A DNA stretch of 64,000 nucleotides, taken from Halocaridina rubra. Taxonomy: Eukaryota; Arthropoda; Malacostraca; Decapoda; Atyidae. The stretch spans positions 136,001 to 200,000 of the forward strand of contig JAXCGZ010009467.1 in NCBI GenBank assembly GCA_037179515.1, given 5' to 3'. A program made the position numbers and the translations under genes. Position 1 is the first letter of the stretch; every line of letters begins with the position of its first letter. The notes beneath the pieces are model-generated. The model was not told where the DNA came from. It saw only the letters and a list, made by a program, of their open reading frames with translations, and did no database searches. This document shows positions 19,669 through 35,290 of the stretch, in pieces.

Positions 19669-20090
19669 GTTTAAAGGTCTTGTTTTCTATAAGTTTGATG
19701 CTTTAATATATATGGGAGTTAACATAAAGACAGAGATTAGCAAAGAAAAGGAGACAAGAGCATAAAGTGGAAGAAGTGGCTAATCTACTTATGGCAATGG
19801 GTAAGGTATGGCAATATATACTCAAGTCAAAGTAAGTAAGGTTTCATAGTATGATAGCATATATGTTCTTACAGTATCGTACATGAGACAGTGTTGGACT
19901 GCTATGCAATCATAACAGAAGTACTGGAGAAGAAGTGTAAAGTCAGATGGCTTCAAAGGGTGAGGCACGAGAAAGTTACAGAGAAGAGTAGGAGCAATGG
20001 AGAGAAAGTATACAGAGAGGTCATAACTGGTTTGGACATTTAAAAAGAATGAACAATGAAAGACACGAAGAAAATGTGTAAGTCCAGTTA
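19669..20090 (+). mobile_element. RTE-type non-LTR remnant, 3' portion (continues 8575-9212)
   Basis: After the GTTTA duplication a decayed coding sequence resumes. The segment 20029-20087 reads WFGHLKRMNNERHEENV and a stop. This matches the WFGHVERMDDERLLKKV block near the C-terminus of RTE-A. Together with 8575-9212 it shows that gypsy-1 landed inside an old RTE copy. Confidence 0.65.
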
Positions 20091-20134
20091 ACCAGGTAAA
20101 GGGTTGCTCGGTAACTCAGTTATGATACAAGTAC

Positions 20135-20270
20135 GTATTCCCTCATGTCTTTCATCACACTTTTTGCTATGTCTATGTCAGTCAGTCATGTCTCATCTAT
20201 CGTATAATAAAATTGAATTCATCGAGTTCTAAGTATCACTTATCCACATCCACTGTGGTGCAGTGAAGTG
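20135..20270 (+). repeat. Probable 5' LTR remnant of gypsy-2
   Basis: This ~125-bp stretch resembles 28395-28512, sharing CTCATGTCTT, GTCAGTCA-GTCTCA and TTATCCACATCCAC. The two copies flank a decayed gag-pol, as LTR ends would. Outer boundaries and any target duplication are not clear. Confidence 0.5.
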
Positions 20271-21748
20271 GAACTTATGCCCTGGGTAGTGTTATGACAG
20301 CTTGGCTACTTCTTTCAGGCTTTGCTGGGTGATACCCTCTGGGCTCTGTGTCATGCCCGCCTCATCAGCTCTTTGTTAGAGCCGGAGGTTGCATTTGAGC
20401 CAACCACCAGTCACAGCATCCTCGATACCAGCAATCATCGCTGCTTCTCCATGTGCACCACATTTTGCTATGCCCTCTGCTCCGGAGAAGTGTGAAGTTG
20501 AGATGTCTTTCGCTACTTTCAGGATGTGGAGGATGTCCATGGAAGGTTGGATATTCCTTAGCAGGTGGCTGAACCTGAAAACCATCATAAATATCCAGCT
20601 CAAGTGTGTGCTGGTTTTCCAGCAAGCCTTAGATTCCAGGTATACCAGGGAAATGTGCTTTTACTCTCATAAAAGCCTTGAACAATATTGAGGCTTTAGT
20701 GTTTCATGCTATTGTGGAGTGAGTTTTTCAGTGATTTCCAGGCTCCAGACACGTCATTAAGTCCTTACTTTCAAAACATTTTTGCAGCTGGCACTACATT
20801 GTGCCTTTAAGAGCCTTACTTGTAATCATTATCTGAGTGATTATGTCCCTAAGAATAGTTATAGTAGGCTTAAGTGACTTAGTGTTAAAAAGTGAAATTT
20901 ATCAGAATTATCTTTTATATGATAGTGTAGATAAGTTTAGATCTAAGTTCTCAGCCTTCGAGATTGCAGTGAGAGACAGTGGTGTTAGTGGGTATTTTTC
21001 CCACCAGAATTCACTTACCCAGGTGGCAACAGCAATGAAAAAAAAAAGTTGACAAGCGTGTAGCTGTCACTGACAAGTGCATGACAACCCTGCCATCCCC
21101 CCCACCAAGCCTTGTGGAAATTGTGGAAACTTGCATGTGGATAAGAGCCCCTGCCTTGCCAGGAATGTTACCTGTCATGGATGCTAAAAGGAGGAGCACT
21201 TCAGGACGTGCTGCAGGAGAAGGAGGAAGACTTCCTCTGCATAAGCATCTAGTGCCATGGTAGTGGCATCAGTGACATCCCCTCAGCCCCTCTTGGCTGT
21301 GTCCGTTTCCTTGCCCAGTGAGGAGGTGGCCCTACTCACAATGGCTATAGCCAACTTGACTGCTCAGCTGTGTGTGTGGCAGTCATGTTGCAGCTTTGCT
21401 CATTGCAACTACCCCCTACCCAGCTTACATGTCACCAATGTTTGAAGGCTTTGGCGAGGCACCACCTGCAATGTATGGGAGCTGCAGAGTGCTGCATTAC
21501 ATTAGATTGTGTGGTTTCAGTTCAGGAGATTTATTTTGTGGAATCTGTCCCATAATTAAACTTGCTTCTTACCAGTTGTAAGACCCTGGGGCTACTCCCC
21601 ATATCCCTACCACACCATATTCCTACATAGTGGAGGAAGTTGTGTGCCCATCATACCCTGGAACCATGCCCTTCCATCCCCTGGAGGAGAACGTTGCAAG
21701 ACTTCAAGAGTGGTTATTCAAACATTTCTTGTTGTCCACCTTCAATGC
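20271..21748 (+). pseudogene. Gypsy-2 gag and protease-linker remnant
   Basis: Decayed plus-strand frames. Around 21108-21215 a zinc-knuckle-like double pattern is visible: PCGNCGNLH, a later C, then CHGC, H and CC. Around 21640-21740 the reading VVCPSYPGTMPFHPLEENVA then RLQEWLFKHFLLSTFN resembles the linker between protease and RT in arthropod Ty3/gypsy elements. Stops and frameshifts are frequent. A family A element interrupts it at 21749. Confidence 0.6.
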
Positions 21749-23531
21749 TATGAGGTCGCCAGGAAGGCTAAAGAAAATCCCAAACTCTTCCACAGCTTTA
21801 TCAGAGGAAAACTGAAGGTAAAAGAACAGATTTTAAAGCTTAAGAGAATGGATGGAAGCAGCACTGAGACGGATGAAAAGATATTTAAAGAATTGAACAA
21901 TGAGTTTCAGTCAGTATTTACAGTAGAAAATACCCCACCCCCTCAGATTGCAGAGATAGAAGCTCATGGGCCGGTATTAGAGAACATCATCCTTTCAGCC
22001 ACAGAGGTATGCAAAGCGCTGATGAAACTAGTTGTCCATAAAGGAACAGGTCCTGATGATATATCCCCTCTTGTACTTAAAGAATGCGCAAATTCAATAT
22101 CAGTGGCAATAAGTATCATATTTAAAAAGTCGCTGGAATCAGGGGAGATTCCAAAATGCTAGACAAAAGTGAACGTGATACCTGTCTTCAAAAAGGGAAG
22201 GAGGGATATGGCTCTACACAATATATCTGTTTCCTTGACCAGCATAGTTTGCAAAGTTATGGAGAAACTACTAAGGAAACATTGAGACAACATGGCCTCA
22301 GAGAAGGTAGATCAGTAGTAACAAACATGAGAATTTTATGAAGAGGTAAGCCAAATCTTACAGGAAAGAGAGGGCTGAGCAGATTGCATATTCCTAGACT
22401 TCCAGAAAGCATTTGACACTGTCTCACATGGGAGACTTATTAAGAAGCTGCAAGAATAGGTGGAAATGTCTTGAAATGGATAAAAATATACTTAGAAGGA
22501 AGGGAACAGAGGGTTAGAGTAAGACACTCACTGTCTGAATGGAAAAGAGTTAGTAGTGGACTTCCTCGGGGTTCAGTTTTAGGGCCACTTTCGTTCCTAT
22601 TATATGTAAATGGCCTACCAGAGTCTGTAAATTCATTCATGAATATGTTTGCAGATGATGCAAAGATTGTGAAGAAAGTAAGAAATGAGAACAATGGTAG
22701 AGAACTTCAGGAAGATCCAAATAGTCTGCATGAGGGGTCAGAAGAGTGGCTGATGAAATTCAATACTTCAAAATGTAAGGTAATGAGAATGGGTACAAGT
22801 GTAAGAAACCCAAGCTTGGCTACTCGATGGCCGGATTACAACTTCAAGAGATAGAGAATGAGGGAGATATAGGAATAAACATAATGAGTGATTTGTCTCC
22901 AGAAATGCATATAAATGGCATAGTAAGGACAGCATATGCTTTCTTAGCAAATGTAAGGGAAGCCTTCAGGCACATGGTCAAGGAAATTTTTTGAAATATT
23001 TATGTAACCTATGTGAGGCTAAAACTTGAGTATGCAGCCCCCTTTCGGAATCCGCACTTGAAAAAGCACATAGTTACACTGAAAAAAGTTCAAAGACATG
23101 CCTCGAAACTGATGCCAATAGTAGACTATCTCAGTTATGATGAGAGGCTAAGGGAATTAGACTAACCATCACTTGAAGCTAGAAGATTGAGGGGGATATG
23201 GTAACAGTCTATAAATTCCTTCATTTTTATGATAGAGTGGATATGGATCGATATTTTAATATGGCTGGCACTAGAAGTAGATGTCATAGTTTGAAACTTC
23301 GTAAGAAAACTTCTTTGCAAAATGTAAGGAAATACTTTCTTAGTGTATGAGTAGTTGATAATTGGACTTCACTAAGCGAGGAGGTAGTTTATGCTAACTT
23401 AATCCATAGTTTTAAGGACAAGTATGATGAGTATCACTAAGTACAAAATGGAACCAATCAGGAGACGGGAAGTTACGAGCTTGGGGCTCTTTCCCATAAG
23501 CACAATTAAGTAATTACAATTAGGTAATTAC
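21749..23531 (+). mobile_element. Family A non-LTR, 5'-truncated and degenerate, inside gypsy-2
   Basis: The copy starts in ORF2 before the RT, at the region encoding RKAKENPKLFHSF, and continues through RT and C-terminal domain to a 3' tail. Its tail units read AATTAGGTAATTAC, the TTAC variant, rather than TCAC. Stops, small deletions (for example near 22270 and 22455) and an FADDAKIV motif in a broken frame show it is a dead, older copy. It separates the gypsy-2 linker from its RT. Confidence 0.85.
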
Positions 23532-24007
23532 TTCCAGTTATGTCAGGCCTCCTACACCACATACACTTGGCCCCTGGATTCCATCCCTATGCTTGCCACA
23601 CTCCTACCACCGCCCCCAAACACTGGGAGTTGAAGCTGAAGGCATGGCTGGATGAAGATGTATGACCGGGCATTATCCAGCTTGCCCCACCTTGGGAGAC
23701 CACCAAGTGGTGAGCCAGGATGGTGGTGGTGGATAGAAAAGATAGCTACCATAGACGCATAATGGATTGATTACCAATGCTTCATGTTTGAGGGAGACTC
23801 TTCACACCCTTGCACCCTTTGACATGGTAACTATTGTCCTGAGATGCTCCTTCAGGACAGTGGCAAACACCTTCTGGGATTTCTATCAGGTAGAGTTAGA
23901 CCAGGAGAGCAGGATATTGGTGACTTTTATCATCCCCTGGGAGAGATATCAGTACTGTTGCACCCCCATGGGCCACTGCCATACTGCAGATGCCTATACC
24001 CAACAGT
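23532..24007 (+). pseudogene. Gypsy-2 RT, N-terminal part
   Basis: The frame at 23767-24021 reads LAPFDMVTIVLRCSF, then NTFWDFYQVELDQESRILVT and FIIPWERYQYCCTPMGH. This matches the gypsy RT segment with its YHQVxLD and TTFxTPxGxxxYxxxPMG pattern, although the catalytic strand is degenerate. It is interrupted at the poly-T of family C. Confidence 0.65.
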
Positions 24008-25842
24008 TTTTTTTTTTATGAGTGTGACACCGGGACAGACAAAAACTGCCCTCATCAATAAAGGCTCAGGCACGAGAAAACACCAAGATGAAGGATAGGA
24101 AAAAGGTTAAGGACAAGGCAGAGATAAGGTAATATCACACAAAGGAAAACGACAGACAGAAAAAAAAGTCAAAGTACAGAGGACCCAGAGATATGGAAGA
24201 CTAGCCCTGAGGTAACGATAGATCCGCTTTTTGAAGGATGATAGGTCATAAGAATTAGGAAAGACAGAAGGAAGAAGAGAGTTCCAGAGTCTGGAGGTAG
24301 ATGGGGAAGCAGTCACTGCACCGACCAATCCACGAGCTAAAAATCTCCACACAGTACCTGTAAGATGAGGCCGCTTGGCGAATGTTACGTGGCCTCGGCA
24401 GTGGGGGAGGGATGCAAGTCGCCAACTTATCAGAGCAGCAATGGAAGTAGTAGTGATAGAATAGAGAAAAGGAGGATACCTTGCGGCAAAGTGAGAGAGA
24501 GAATCTAGAGTAGAAGTAAGAGAAGGATCATTAATGAGTCTGACTGCCTTAGATTCAACCCTATCATGGAGATAATTATAAGAAGAAGCACCCTAGATGT
24601 GTGAACAGTATTCTAAGCACGGATGGTTAAGACTTTTATAAATTTTAAGTAGCTGTAGAGAGGCAAAGTAATGATGGAAATGAAACAAAACTCCCAATTT
24701 TTTGGATGAAGATTTAGAAATTTGGATTATGTGATTCCTCCAAGACAAGTTAGAGGCTATATGGAATCCTTATATGTTGATAGAATTAAGAGGGTAAACT
24801 TCGTTAGTTTTGAAGACAATAGGGTTATCAGGAGAAGAAGATAGAGAGATAGCCAGAAACTGTGTCTTGGAGGCATTGAATTTAACTAAATTTTGAGTAC
24901 CCCACTCAGATACCCTCTGCAAATCGAAGTTGAGAGTAGAAGCAAGAGTGATACTAGACTGATTACGAGTAGCAGATGAAGGTTATGAAGAAAGGCAGAG
25001 AAAAAGTGATGGGTAGAATTATCAGCAGTGGCATGAAAAAGAGAGGAGATGGGGATTGTAGAAGATCATTGATAAAGAGAAGGAACAGAGTAGGTGAAAG
25101 AGCAGAGCCCTGTGGAACACCACTGGTAACAGAGAAAGGGCTAGATGTTGCACCATCAACAACTACAGATATAAAACGGTCTGAAAGAAAACTGGAAATC
25201 AGAGAACAGAAAGAAGGGGTAAAACCTGGGGCAGGGAGTTTGGCCAACAGAGTCTTGTGCCAGACTCTGTCAAAAGCCTTAAAGATATCAAGGGCGACGA
25301 CAAAGGATTCCCCAAAGTTCCTCAGAGAAGATGACCATACATGAGTAAAATAGGACTGGAGGTCACCAGTGGATCTTGCCTTGCAGAAGCTGTACTGGTG
25401 ATCAGAGATATGTGAGTTAGATTCAAGGCATTTCAGGTGATCAAAGTTTTGAAAACTTTAGCAACAGACGAGGTTAGGGCAATAGGTCAGTAGTTTGAAG
25501 GAATAGAGCGGTCACCCTTCTTTGGAACAGGTTGAACTACAGCACGCTTCCAAGATGATAGATAGATACTGGTTGACAGAATGAGGCAAAAAAGACGGCA
25601 AAGCACGGGAGCCAGTTCATTTGCAAACTCCTTAAGGAACCGTAAAGGGATACCATCGGGACCAGATGCCTTGTTCGTCTTTAGCGAGCGAAGAACCTTA
25701 TGAACTTTGCATGAAGCAAGGATAAGGGAGGGCATAGGGTTAGAGAGGAGTAAAGACTGAGGAACCAGTGTGCTAGAATCATTTATAGAGGAGTTAGCAG
25801 AAAAATGAGAGCCAAAGAGAGTGGCTTTGTCAATGGAAGAGC
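24008..25842 (-). mobile_element. Family C non-LTR (jockey-like), minus strand, inside gypsy-2
   Basis: Read on the minus strand: 25849-25487 gives KTNKASGPDGIPLRFLKEF and SWKRAVVQPVPKKGDRS. 25247-24963 gives SVTSGVPQGSALSPTLFLLF and INDLL. 24352-24107 gives a C-terminal SRLWNSLLPSVFP block. These are the RT N-terminal, motif B and C-terminal landmarks of Jockey-superfamily elements, and they differ from family A. A run of ten T at 24008-24017 fits a poly(A) tail at its 3' end. Frames are broken. The 5' end is truncated before the RT. Confidence 0.75.
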
Positions 25843-26735
25843 AATACAAGACGTCCTCTGTAAATACAAGTGCATGGTCGACACTCCACTATACAACAAC
25901 AGCAGAGATCAGGCTTCTGGCACACCTGTGACTTTCTGGTCACCTGTACAAAGAACAGAAGCATTCTCAAACCAGAAAAATTCAGATTCTACACACAAGA
26001 GGTGTAGATTGTGGACTTTCACTTAGGATGGGAATCTTATGACCCACCATCAAATACCTCTCTGCCATAAAGGAGCTCCCCAGGCCCACCCGGCCAACCA
26101 TCACAGACATAACATTATGGCAAGGCTTCTTGAACCAGCTGGTCCCCTTCCTGGCTATGGCATATATCATGGAACCTTTTAGAAAACTCCTGAAGAAACC
26201 AATGGCCAAGAAGGTATACTGGAACGACCAGCTTTAGCTGAAGTTCTGCCAGGCGCAGAATACCATCTATCAGCTGTTAAAGGAAAGACTTGTGTACTAT
26301 GACAAGACCAGCCCCACTGTGGTAATCATTGACTGGGGAAGGGAAGGTAATATACAACAATACTTCAGATGTACCTCCCTGGATATACCCTTCTATTGTA
26401 GAGGAGGGTGGCACCTGGCTCTGTGTGGTAGACATCATTCGAACCCTGTGGAGGCTGGGTATGCTGCAGTAAAGGGGGAGGCTTTGGCAGTTGTCTGGTG
26501 CCTCTATAAAGTGATACTATTCCTGTTGGATTGTCGATGCTCACACTGGTCACTGATCATCAACCCATGGTGAGGCTTTTAGGGGACCATATCTTTGCAG
26601 ACTTGGCCAACCCAAGGTTATTTTGCCTCAAGAATAAAACTCATCAGTATAAGTTTACAGTTAAGTATTTGCCTGGAGATAGAAATTCTGCTGCAGACAT
26701 GCTTTCCAGGTACCTCACCTTAAGGCATCCCTGAA
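25843..26735 (+). pseudogene. Gypsy-2 RT C-terminal part and RNase H
   Basis: Decayed frames give CKYKCMVDTPLYNN, where a YxDD-type box is expected, then RNase H traces. The segment 26531-26734 gives LTLVTDHQPMVRLLGDH, then KYLPGDRNSAADMLSRY. TDHxPL and PGxxNxxADxLSR are hallmark ends of the gypsy RNase H domain. Multiple stops show it is not functional. Confidence 0.7.
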
Positions 26736-26766
26736 TTCAGAGGACAGCGACCAAGAAAACGACCTA

Positions 26767-27597
26767 GTGGTGGCCATGACGGTGACTTCTGTGGTGGCAC
26801 TAGGTCAGGAAGATGATGTCGTCATGGATGAGGATATTGTCTCAAGAGCAACTGCAGCCCAAGTATTAGCTGGTGACTGCCTTCTCCAAGAAGCACAGGA
26901 ATTAGCGTGTCTCTACCCATTCTATGAAATGAGAGACAGACTAGACGTGGCTCAGAACCTAGTCACATACACCTACAAGCAAGGCTACATATACCTTGTT
27001 GTCCCAAAATCCCTCTGCCACAGGACTGTAGCCAACCTACACACAGGTCACCATGGACTAGATCTAATGCTCAGGCGAGCCAGACAAACAGTGTCTAAGT
27101 CCAGCATAGAGAGGGACCTTCAGCAAAGCAGGTCTACCTGCATGTCCTGCGACATCCACATACTCACTTCTCTGCCCGAGGCTCTAATTACAGGTCCACA
27201 CACCAAATACCTCTTTTAACAGATGGTGGCAGATCTCTTCCAGCTTGGGTGACACATGTATTCCAAGAAGCACAGGAATTATCGTGTCTCTACCCATTCT
27301 ATGAAATGAGAGACAGACTAGACGTGGCTCAGGACCTGGTCACATACACCTACAAGCAAGGCTACATATGCCTTGTTGTCCAAAAATTCCTTTGTCACAG
27401 GACTGCAGCCAACCTACACACAGATCACCATGGACTAGATCCAATGCTCAGGCAAGCCAAACAAACAGTGTCTTAGCCCAGCAAAGAGAGGGGCCTTCAG
27501 CAAAACAGGTCTACCTGCGTGTCCTGCGACATCCACACACTCACTTCTCTGCCCGAGGCTAATTACAGGTCCACACACCAAATACCTCTTTCAACAG
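26767..27597 (+). pseudogene. Gypsy-2 integrase zinc-finger region, tandemly duplicated (~377 bp unit)
   Basis: A segment beginning CCAAGAAGCACAGGAATTA occurs at 26886 and again at 27263, 377 bp apart. Both encode YPFYEMRDRLDVAQ, then YKQGYI, a VV-K block, and CHRTVANLHTGHHGLDLMLR, which ends with an HxxHxGxxxML-like integrase zinc-finger start and a later CxxC (CMSC). The second copy has diverged, so the duplication is not recent. Confidence 0.7.
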
Positions 27598-28029
27598 ATG
27601 GTGACAGATTTCTTCCAGCTTGGGGGACACATGTACTTGGTGTATACAGATAGACTCACAGGTTGGCTGGAGATCGCCCATTTCCTCAATGGTACCTCCT
27701 CCAGTAAATTTAACACCAAGATACGAAGATTATTCACCTGGTGGGGGACACCAGAGCAAATTGACACAATCAAGGCATCCCAGAGTCTACTCCAGTACCT
27801 AAACACACCTTCGCAAGGCATACGCAAGTCTCCCGCCTGGATGGCAATGGGAAGACTGCACAGAGACGGCATGCTGATGGCGAGACAAAACTACAATTCA
27901 GTGGGTACTGGTATCACACTCTCCATTAGCAAGAACTTCAAATGTCCCTTGCTGGGGACACTCGTACGTTACCCCAGGGAACATATCATATGCCAGCTGT
28001 TGCTCAAGCACCCTTGTTTCTTCTTCTAG
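27598..28029 (+). pseudogene. Gypsy-2 integrase core with internal deletion
   Basis: The frame reads MVTDFFQLGGHMYLVYTDRL, TGWLEIAHF, then WWGTPEQIDT and directly IKASQSLLQYLNTPSQGIRK. D is present in the first block, but the SDNGxxF and NGxxE parts of the catalytic core should lie between PEQI and LLQYLN and are missing. This is an internal deletion of an integrase. Confidence 0.7.
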
Positions 28030-28394
28030 TGGAATAGGATGGGGGGGGGGATTAGTGACGGCGTCGAGTGAACTTTCTTAGTCTTATGCTCATGCACTGG
28101 TTTCCTACCCCCCCCACCCCACCAACAGGGTACCACATCCAAATGGCAACGGAAGACCCCACACTGGCATCATTATTGTGTGTAATGTATGTGTAACTTT
28201 AATGTTTATTATCATCAATATTATTTTTTCTTTCTTTCACATCAGTGTTATACTTATGATGTTATGTATTATCCACTTTATTTATTGTTATTATTGTATA
28301 TTTTTTTGTGTTTCTCAAGATTATTATATTTACGAGTAAATATGTGTAATTTTATTTGGGAGAGATATAAGTTTGCTATGTAATTCAGGTATGA
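28030..28394 (+). other. Gypsy-2 3' noncoding remnant
   Basis: It starts with a run of ten G near 28040-28050 and a C-rich patch near 28108-28124, then AT-rich sequence. No coding signal was recognised. Confidence 0.5.
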
Positions 28395-28512
28395 TTCGTT
28401 TTAGCTCATGTCTTCAGCACGCTTTCTACTTTGTCTTGTTAGTCAGTCACGTCTCACCTGTCACGTAATGAAGTTGTGTTCATTGAGTTCCGAGTTCTAT
28501 TTATCCACATCC
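28395..28512 (+). repeat. Probable 3' LTR remnant of gypsy-2
   Basis: This partner of 20135-20270 shares blocks such as GTCAGTCACGTCTCA and TTTATCCACATCCACC. Similarity is clear but imperfect, in keeping with an old insertion. Confidence 0.5.
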
Positions 28513-28626
28513 ACCACCAGGAATTTCAAGTCAATAGCAGGTCAAGGAGGATAGTGTATGTGATGCCTTGCAAGGAGCTTAGAACCAGCAATTGTTCATT
28601 TAATATGGTATGTCTACGTGTACTGT

Positions 28627-29868
28627 AATTACCTAATTGTAATTACCCAATTGTGTTTACGGGAAAGAGCCCAAAGCTCGTATCTTCCCGTCTCCTGATC
28701 GCTTCCATTTTATACTTAGTGATACTTATCATACCTGTCCTTAAAACTATGGATTGAGATAGCATTAACTACCTCCTCGCTTAGCCAATTCCAATTATCA
28801 ACTACTCTTACACTGAAAAAGTATTTCCTTACATCCTGCAAAGAAATTTTCTTACGAAGCTTCAAACTATGACCTCTAGTTCTAGAGCCAGCCATATCAA
28901 AATATCGATCCCTATCCACTCTATCATAGCCATGAAAGAATTTAAAGACTGTCGCCATATCCCCCCTCAATCTTCTAGCTTCGAGTGATGGTAAGTCTAA
29001 TTCCCTCAGCCTCTCATCATAACTGAGATTGCGTATTTCTGGCACCAGTTTCGTGGCATGTCTTTGAACTTTTTCAAGCTTAGCTATGTGCTTTTTCAAA
29101 AGTGGATTCCAAAAGGGGGCTGCATATTCGAGTTTTGGCCTCACCTAGGTTACATAAATATTTCTGAACATTTCCTTGTCCATGTGCCTGAAGGCAACCC
29201 TTACATTTGATAAGAATGCATATGCTGCCCTTACTATGCCATTTATATGTATTTCTGGAGACAAATCAGCCAGTATGTTTACTCCTAGATCTCTCTCATT
29301 TTCTGTCTCTTGAAGTTGCACTCCAGCCACCGAGTAGTCAAGCTTGGGCCTTCTTGCACTTGTACCCATTCTCATTACCTTACATTTTGAAGTATTGAAT
29401 TGCATTAGCCACTTTTCTGACCACTCATGCAGACTATTTAGATCCTCCTGAAGTTCTCTTCCATTGTTCTCGTTTCCTACTTTCTTCACAATCTTTGCAT
29501 CATCGGCAAACATATTCATGAATGAATTTACAGACTCTGGTAGGTCATTTACATATACAAGGAACAAAAGTGGCCTTAAAACTGAACCCTGTGGAATACC
29601 GCTACTAACTCTTCTCCATTCAGACACTGAGTGTCTTACTCTAACCCTCTGTTCCCTTCCTTATAAGTAAGTTTTTATCCATTCCAAGACATTTCCACCT
29701 ATTCTAGCCATCGCTTGCAGATTCCTAATAAGTCTCCCATGTGGAACAGTGTCAAACGCTTTCTGGAAGTCCAGGAATATGCAATCTGCCCAGCCCTCTC
29801 TTTCCTGTAATATTCGGCTACCTCATCATAAAATTCTAATAAGTTTGTTACTGTGAGCGAATGTTCAC
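28627..29868 (-). mobile_element. Family A non-LTR, minus strand, 5'-truncated
   Basis: On the minus strand it runs from mid-RT (near 29868) to a complete 3' end, with the hairpin (about 28660-28692) and tail units of the AATTAGGTAATTAC type at 28629-28655. The RT block 29627-29145 keeps FADDAKIV and the C-terminal block 29144-28716 is intact. A TAG at 29145-29143 separates the two, where intact copies read TYVRPK. A GGAATACCG/GIPQGS variant is also seen. It is a recent but dead copy. Confidence 0.87.
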
Positions 29869-29976
29869 GTTTACAAAGATGTAAGCCAATTTTCAGTTTT
29901 CGTTATTGCATAATATTCATCCTTTGGTTGTAATTTGCCTGTAAATTGCGGTAACAGAAGGCAATATTTCTGAAAA

Positions 29977-33702
<3,726 letters not shown>

Positions 33703-33823
33703 TGTTAGTCTACATATTTGTTCTATGGCTGGCCTGAATAAGAAATTGTATCTTTACACCAAGTTACAGCATTTCAGTCTTTCTCCCGATGGAATAATAA
33801 CTGAAATGCTTCATTACAAAATC

Positions 33824-33945
<122 letters not shown>

Positions 33946-34227
33946 AATTCTCATGGGTAAGGCATGCCAGTACCATCAACTGAAGTTCAATGCATGTTGA
34001 AAATAACCTCACATTTCTCTTTAATTTATTCCTGATTGAAAGTGAAAATCCTCATCACTCAAATTAAGACATATTTGATTACATATTTAGTTGCCTCTGG
34101 GGGATAATAACTTTCACGTAAAAATGTTAAATCTTAATAACTGATCTGTAGACAATATAAAAAGAGGAGCTTTAAAAAACAAGTGTTTGGTAAGAAGCTA
34201 TAAAAGGCTTTTTTTTATTTAACTTAC

Positions 34228-34340
34228 GGACCAATATGAGGATGGGATACTTTTATTTCTGTCCTTAACTCGCCTTCTTCCAAAAGTAATATGGATCCTA
34301 CATCAGTTCCAACAAGTAGTGTGTGCTGATCAGCCCATAC
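34228..34340 (-). CDS. CFAP57: CFAP57, exon 4 (residues ~202-239)
   Basis: The exon reads VWADQHTLLVGTDVGSILLL, then EEGELRTEIKVSHPHIG and two bases of a proline codon. The WxxDxxxxVGTDxGxxxLxExG pattern is highly typical of CFAP57. Acceptor TTTTGCAG and donor GTAAGT are good consensus sites. Phase 2 at its end dictates the exon 5 start. Confidence 0.87.
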
Positions 34341-35101
34341 CTGCAAAATTCATGTCATTAAGTATTATCAAGAAAAAAGTTTGTATATTCTGTATGAATA
34401 TTCCTTTCACCAAATATTTCGACATACTTTATGCAAAGCTTTTATAATCACATATGCATTTGTGCATCTCTGCATGTACAGATAATTTAATTTACATCTC
34501 TTACATATATATTACTTAAGCCCATGGCACCAGCCGCCTGTTGTGACACTACTGCTGAAGGGTCTTTTGGACTTAATAGAAACTGTCCTGGATAGTTCGA
34601 TGTTAAGTCTTCCTTCAGTTACTGTTCTTTTACTTTGCCAACATCAACACCGAATATTCTTGGATTTTTGTTACACATCTCTTATTATCCCTTCACATCT
34701 GACAAGTCTCAACCCTCCTCATCTCTGTCACTCTTTAATTTTTGTTTTCTTCGTGCCCAGGCCAGATGAAGGCAGATTTTTATTTTCCTGGTGTCACAAT
34801 CATAAAAAAAGATATAAAACACACTTATACAGAACGCACATACAACAATTATTAACATTAAAACAATATCATCAATAGAAATCCCTATTAGGAGGGGTAA
34901 GAATACCTCCTCTGTATTCCCATGTGTTTCGTAAAAGTAAACTGCATCAGGAGGAGCAAGATAAATGGGAATCCTCTCTTTCGTATATTCCTACGACAAT
35001 GAGTCAATTTATTTTTTTTACTCAGTCACCACCCACATAGGAGCAATTAGGCCTATGGCTTTTTGTGTATTGATAATTGAATAGAATTGCAATTACTGTA
35101 C
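34341..35101. other. Intron 3 of CFAP57, no gene seen
   Basis: About 760 bp of intron. A mildly CT-rich block at 34540-34760 carries a stop-free frame but no recognisable domain. Confidence 0.55.
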
Positions 35102-35290
35102 CTGAGAATGAGCATTATGATTATGTCCACCTTGATAGCCCCATGTCTTAAGGAGTTTATCATTTAGCTTCAGCAGTTTAAGCACCTTTTCACCAACGAC
35201 AGAAAGAACTCCGTTATCCTCTGGATGATAGAGTATTGAAGCCACTGGACCTAATCCTGGGGTGTCGCTAAGTCTCAGGACAGAAAATAC
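35102..35290 (-). CDS. CFAP57: CFAP57, exon 3 (residues ~139-201)
   Basis: Sixty-three codons in phase 0 start VFSVLRLSDTPGLGPVASIL, continue YHPEDNGVLSVVGEKVLKLL, and end GGHNHNAHSQ. This fits the CFAP57 blade with a SFxPxDxxxVxVxGxxxFKLLR signature. Acceptor TTTTTAG and donor GTACAG flank it. The exon 3/4 join gives HSQ-VWADQH, matching the HAWV-D pattern of the family. Confidence 0.85.

Larger units (their letters stand above)
20135..28512 (+). mobile_element. Gypsy-2: decayed Ty3/gypsy element with nested insertions
   Basis: In order it has an LTR remnant, a gag zinc-knuckle remnant, an RT start (23767-24007), an RT end and RNase H (25850-26735), an integrase zinc-finger region that is tandemly duplicated (26767-27560), an integrase core with its middle missing (27598-28020), and a 3' LTR remnant. 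Here RT precedes integrase, the usual gypsy order, unlike gypsy-1. Family A (21749-23531) and family C (24008-25842) are inserted inside it. It is old: I can find no long intact frame. Confidence 0.75.

Noticed and set aside
34543..34878. 111-residue ORF in CFAP57 intron 3
   Set aside because: Low-complexity, no recognisable family, lies between two in-phase CFAP57 exons.
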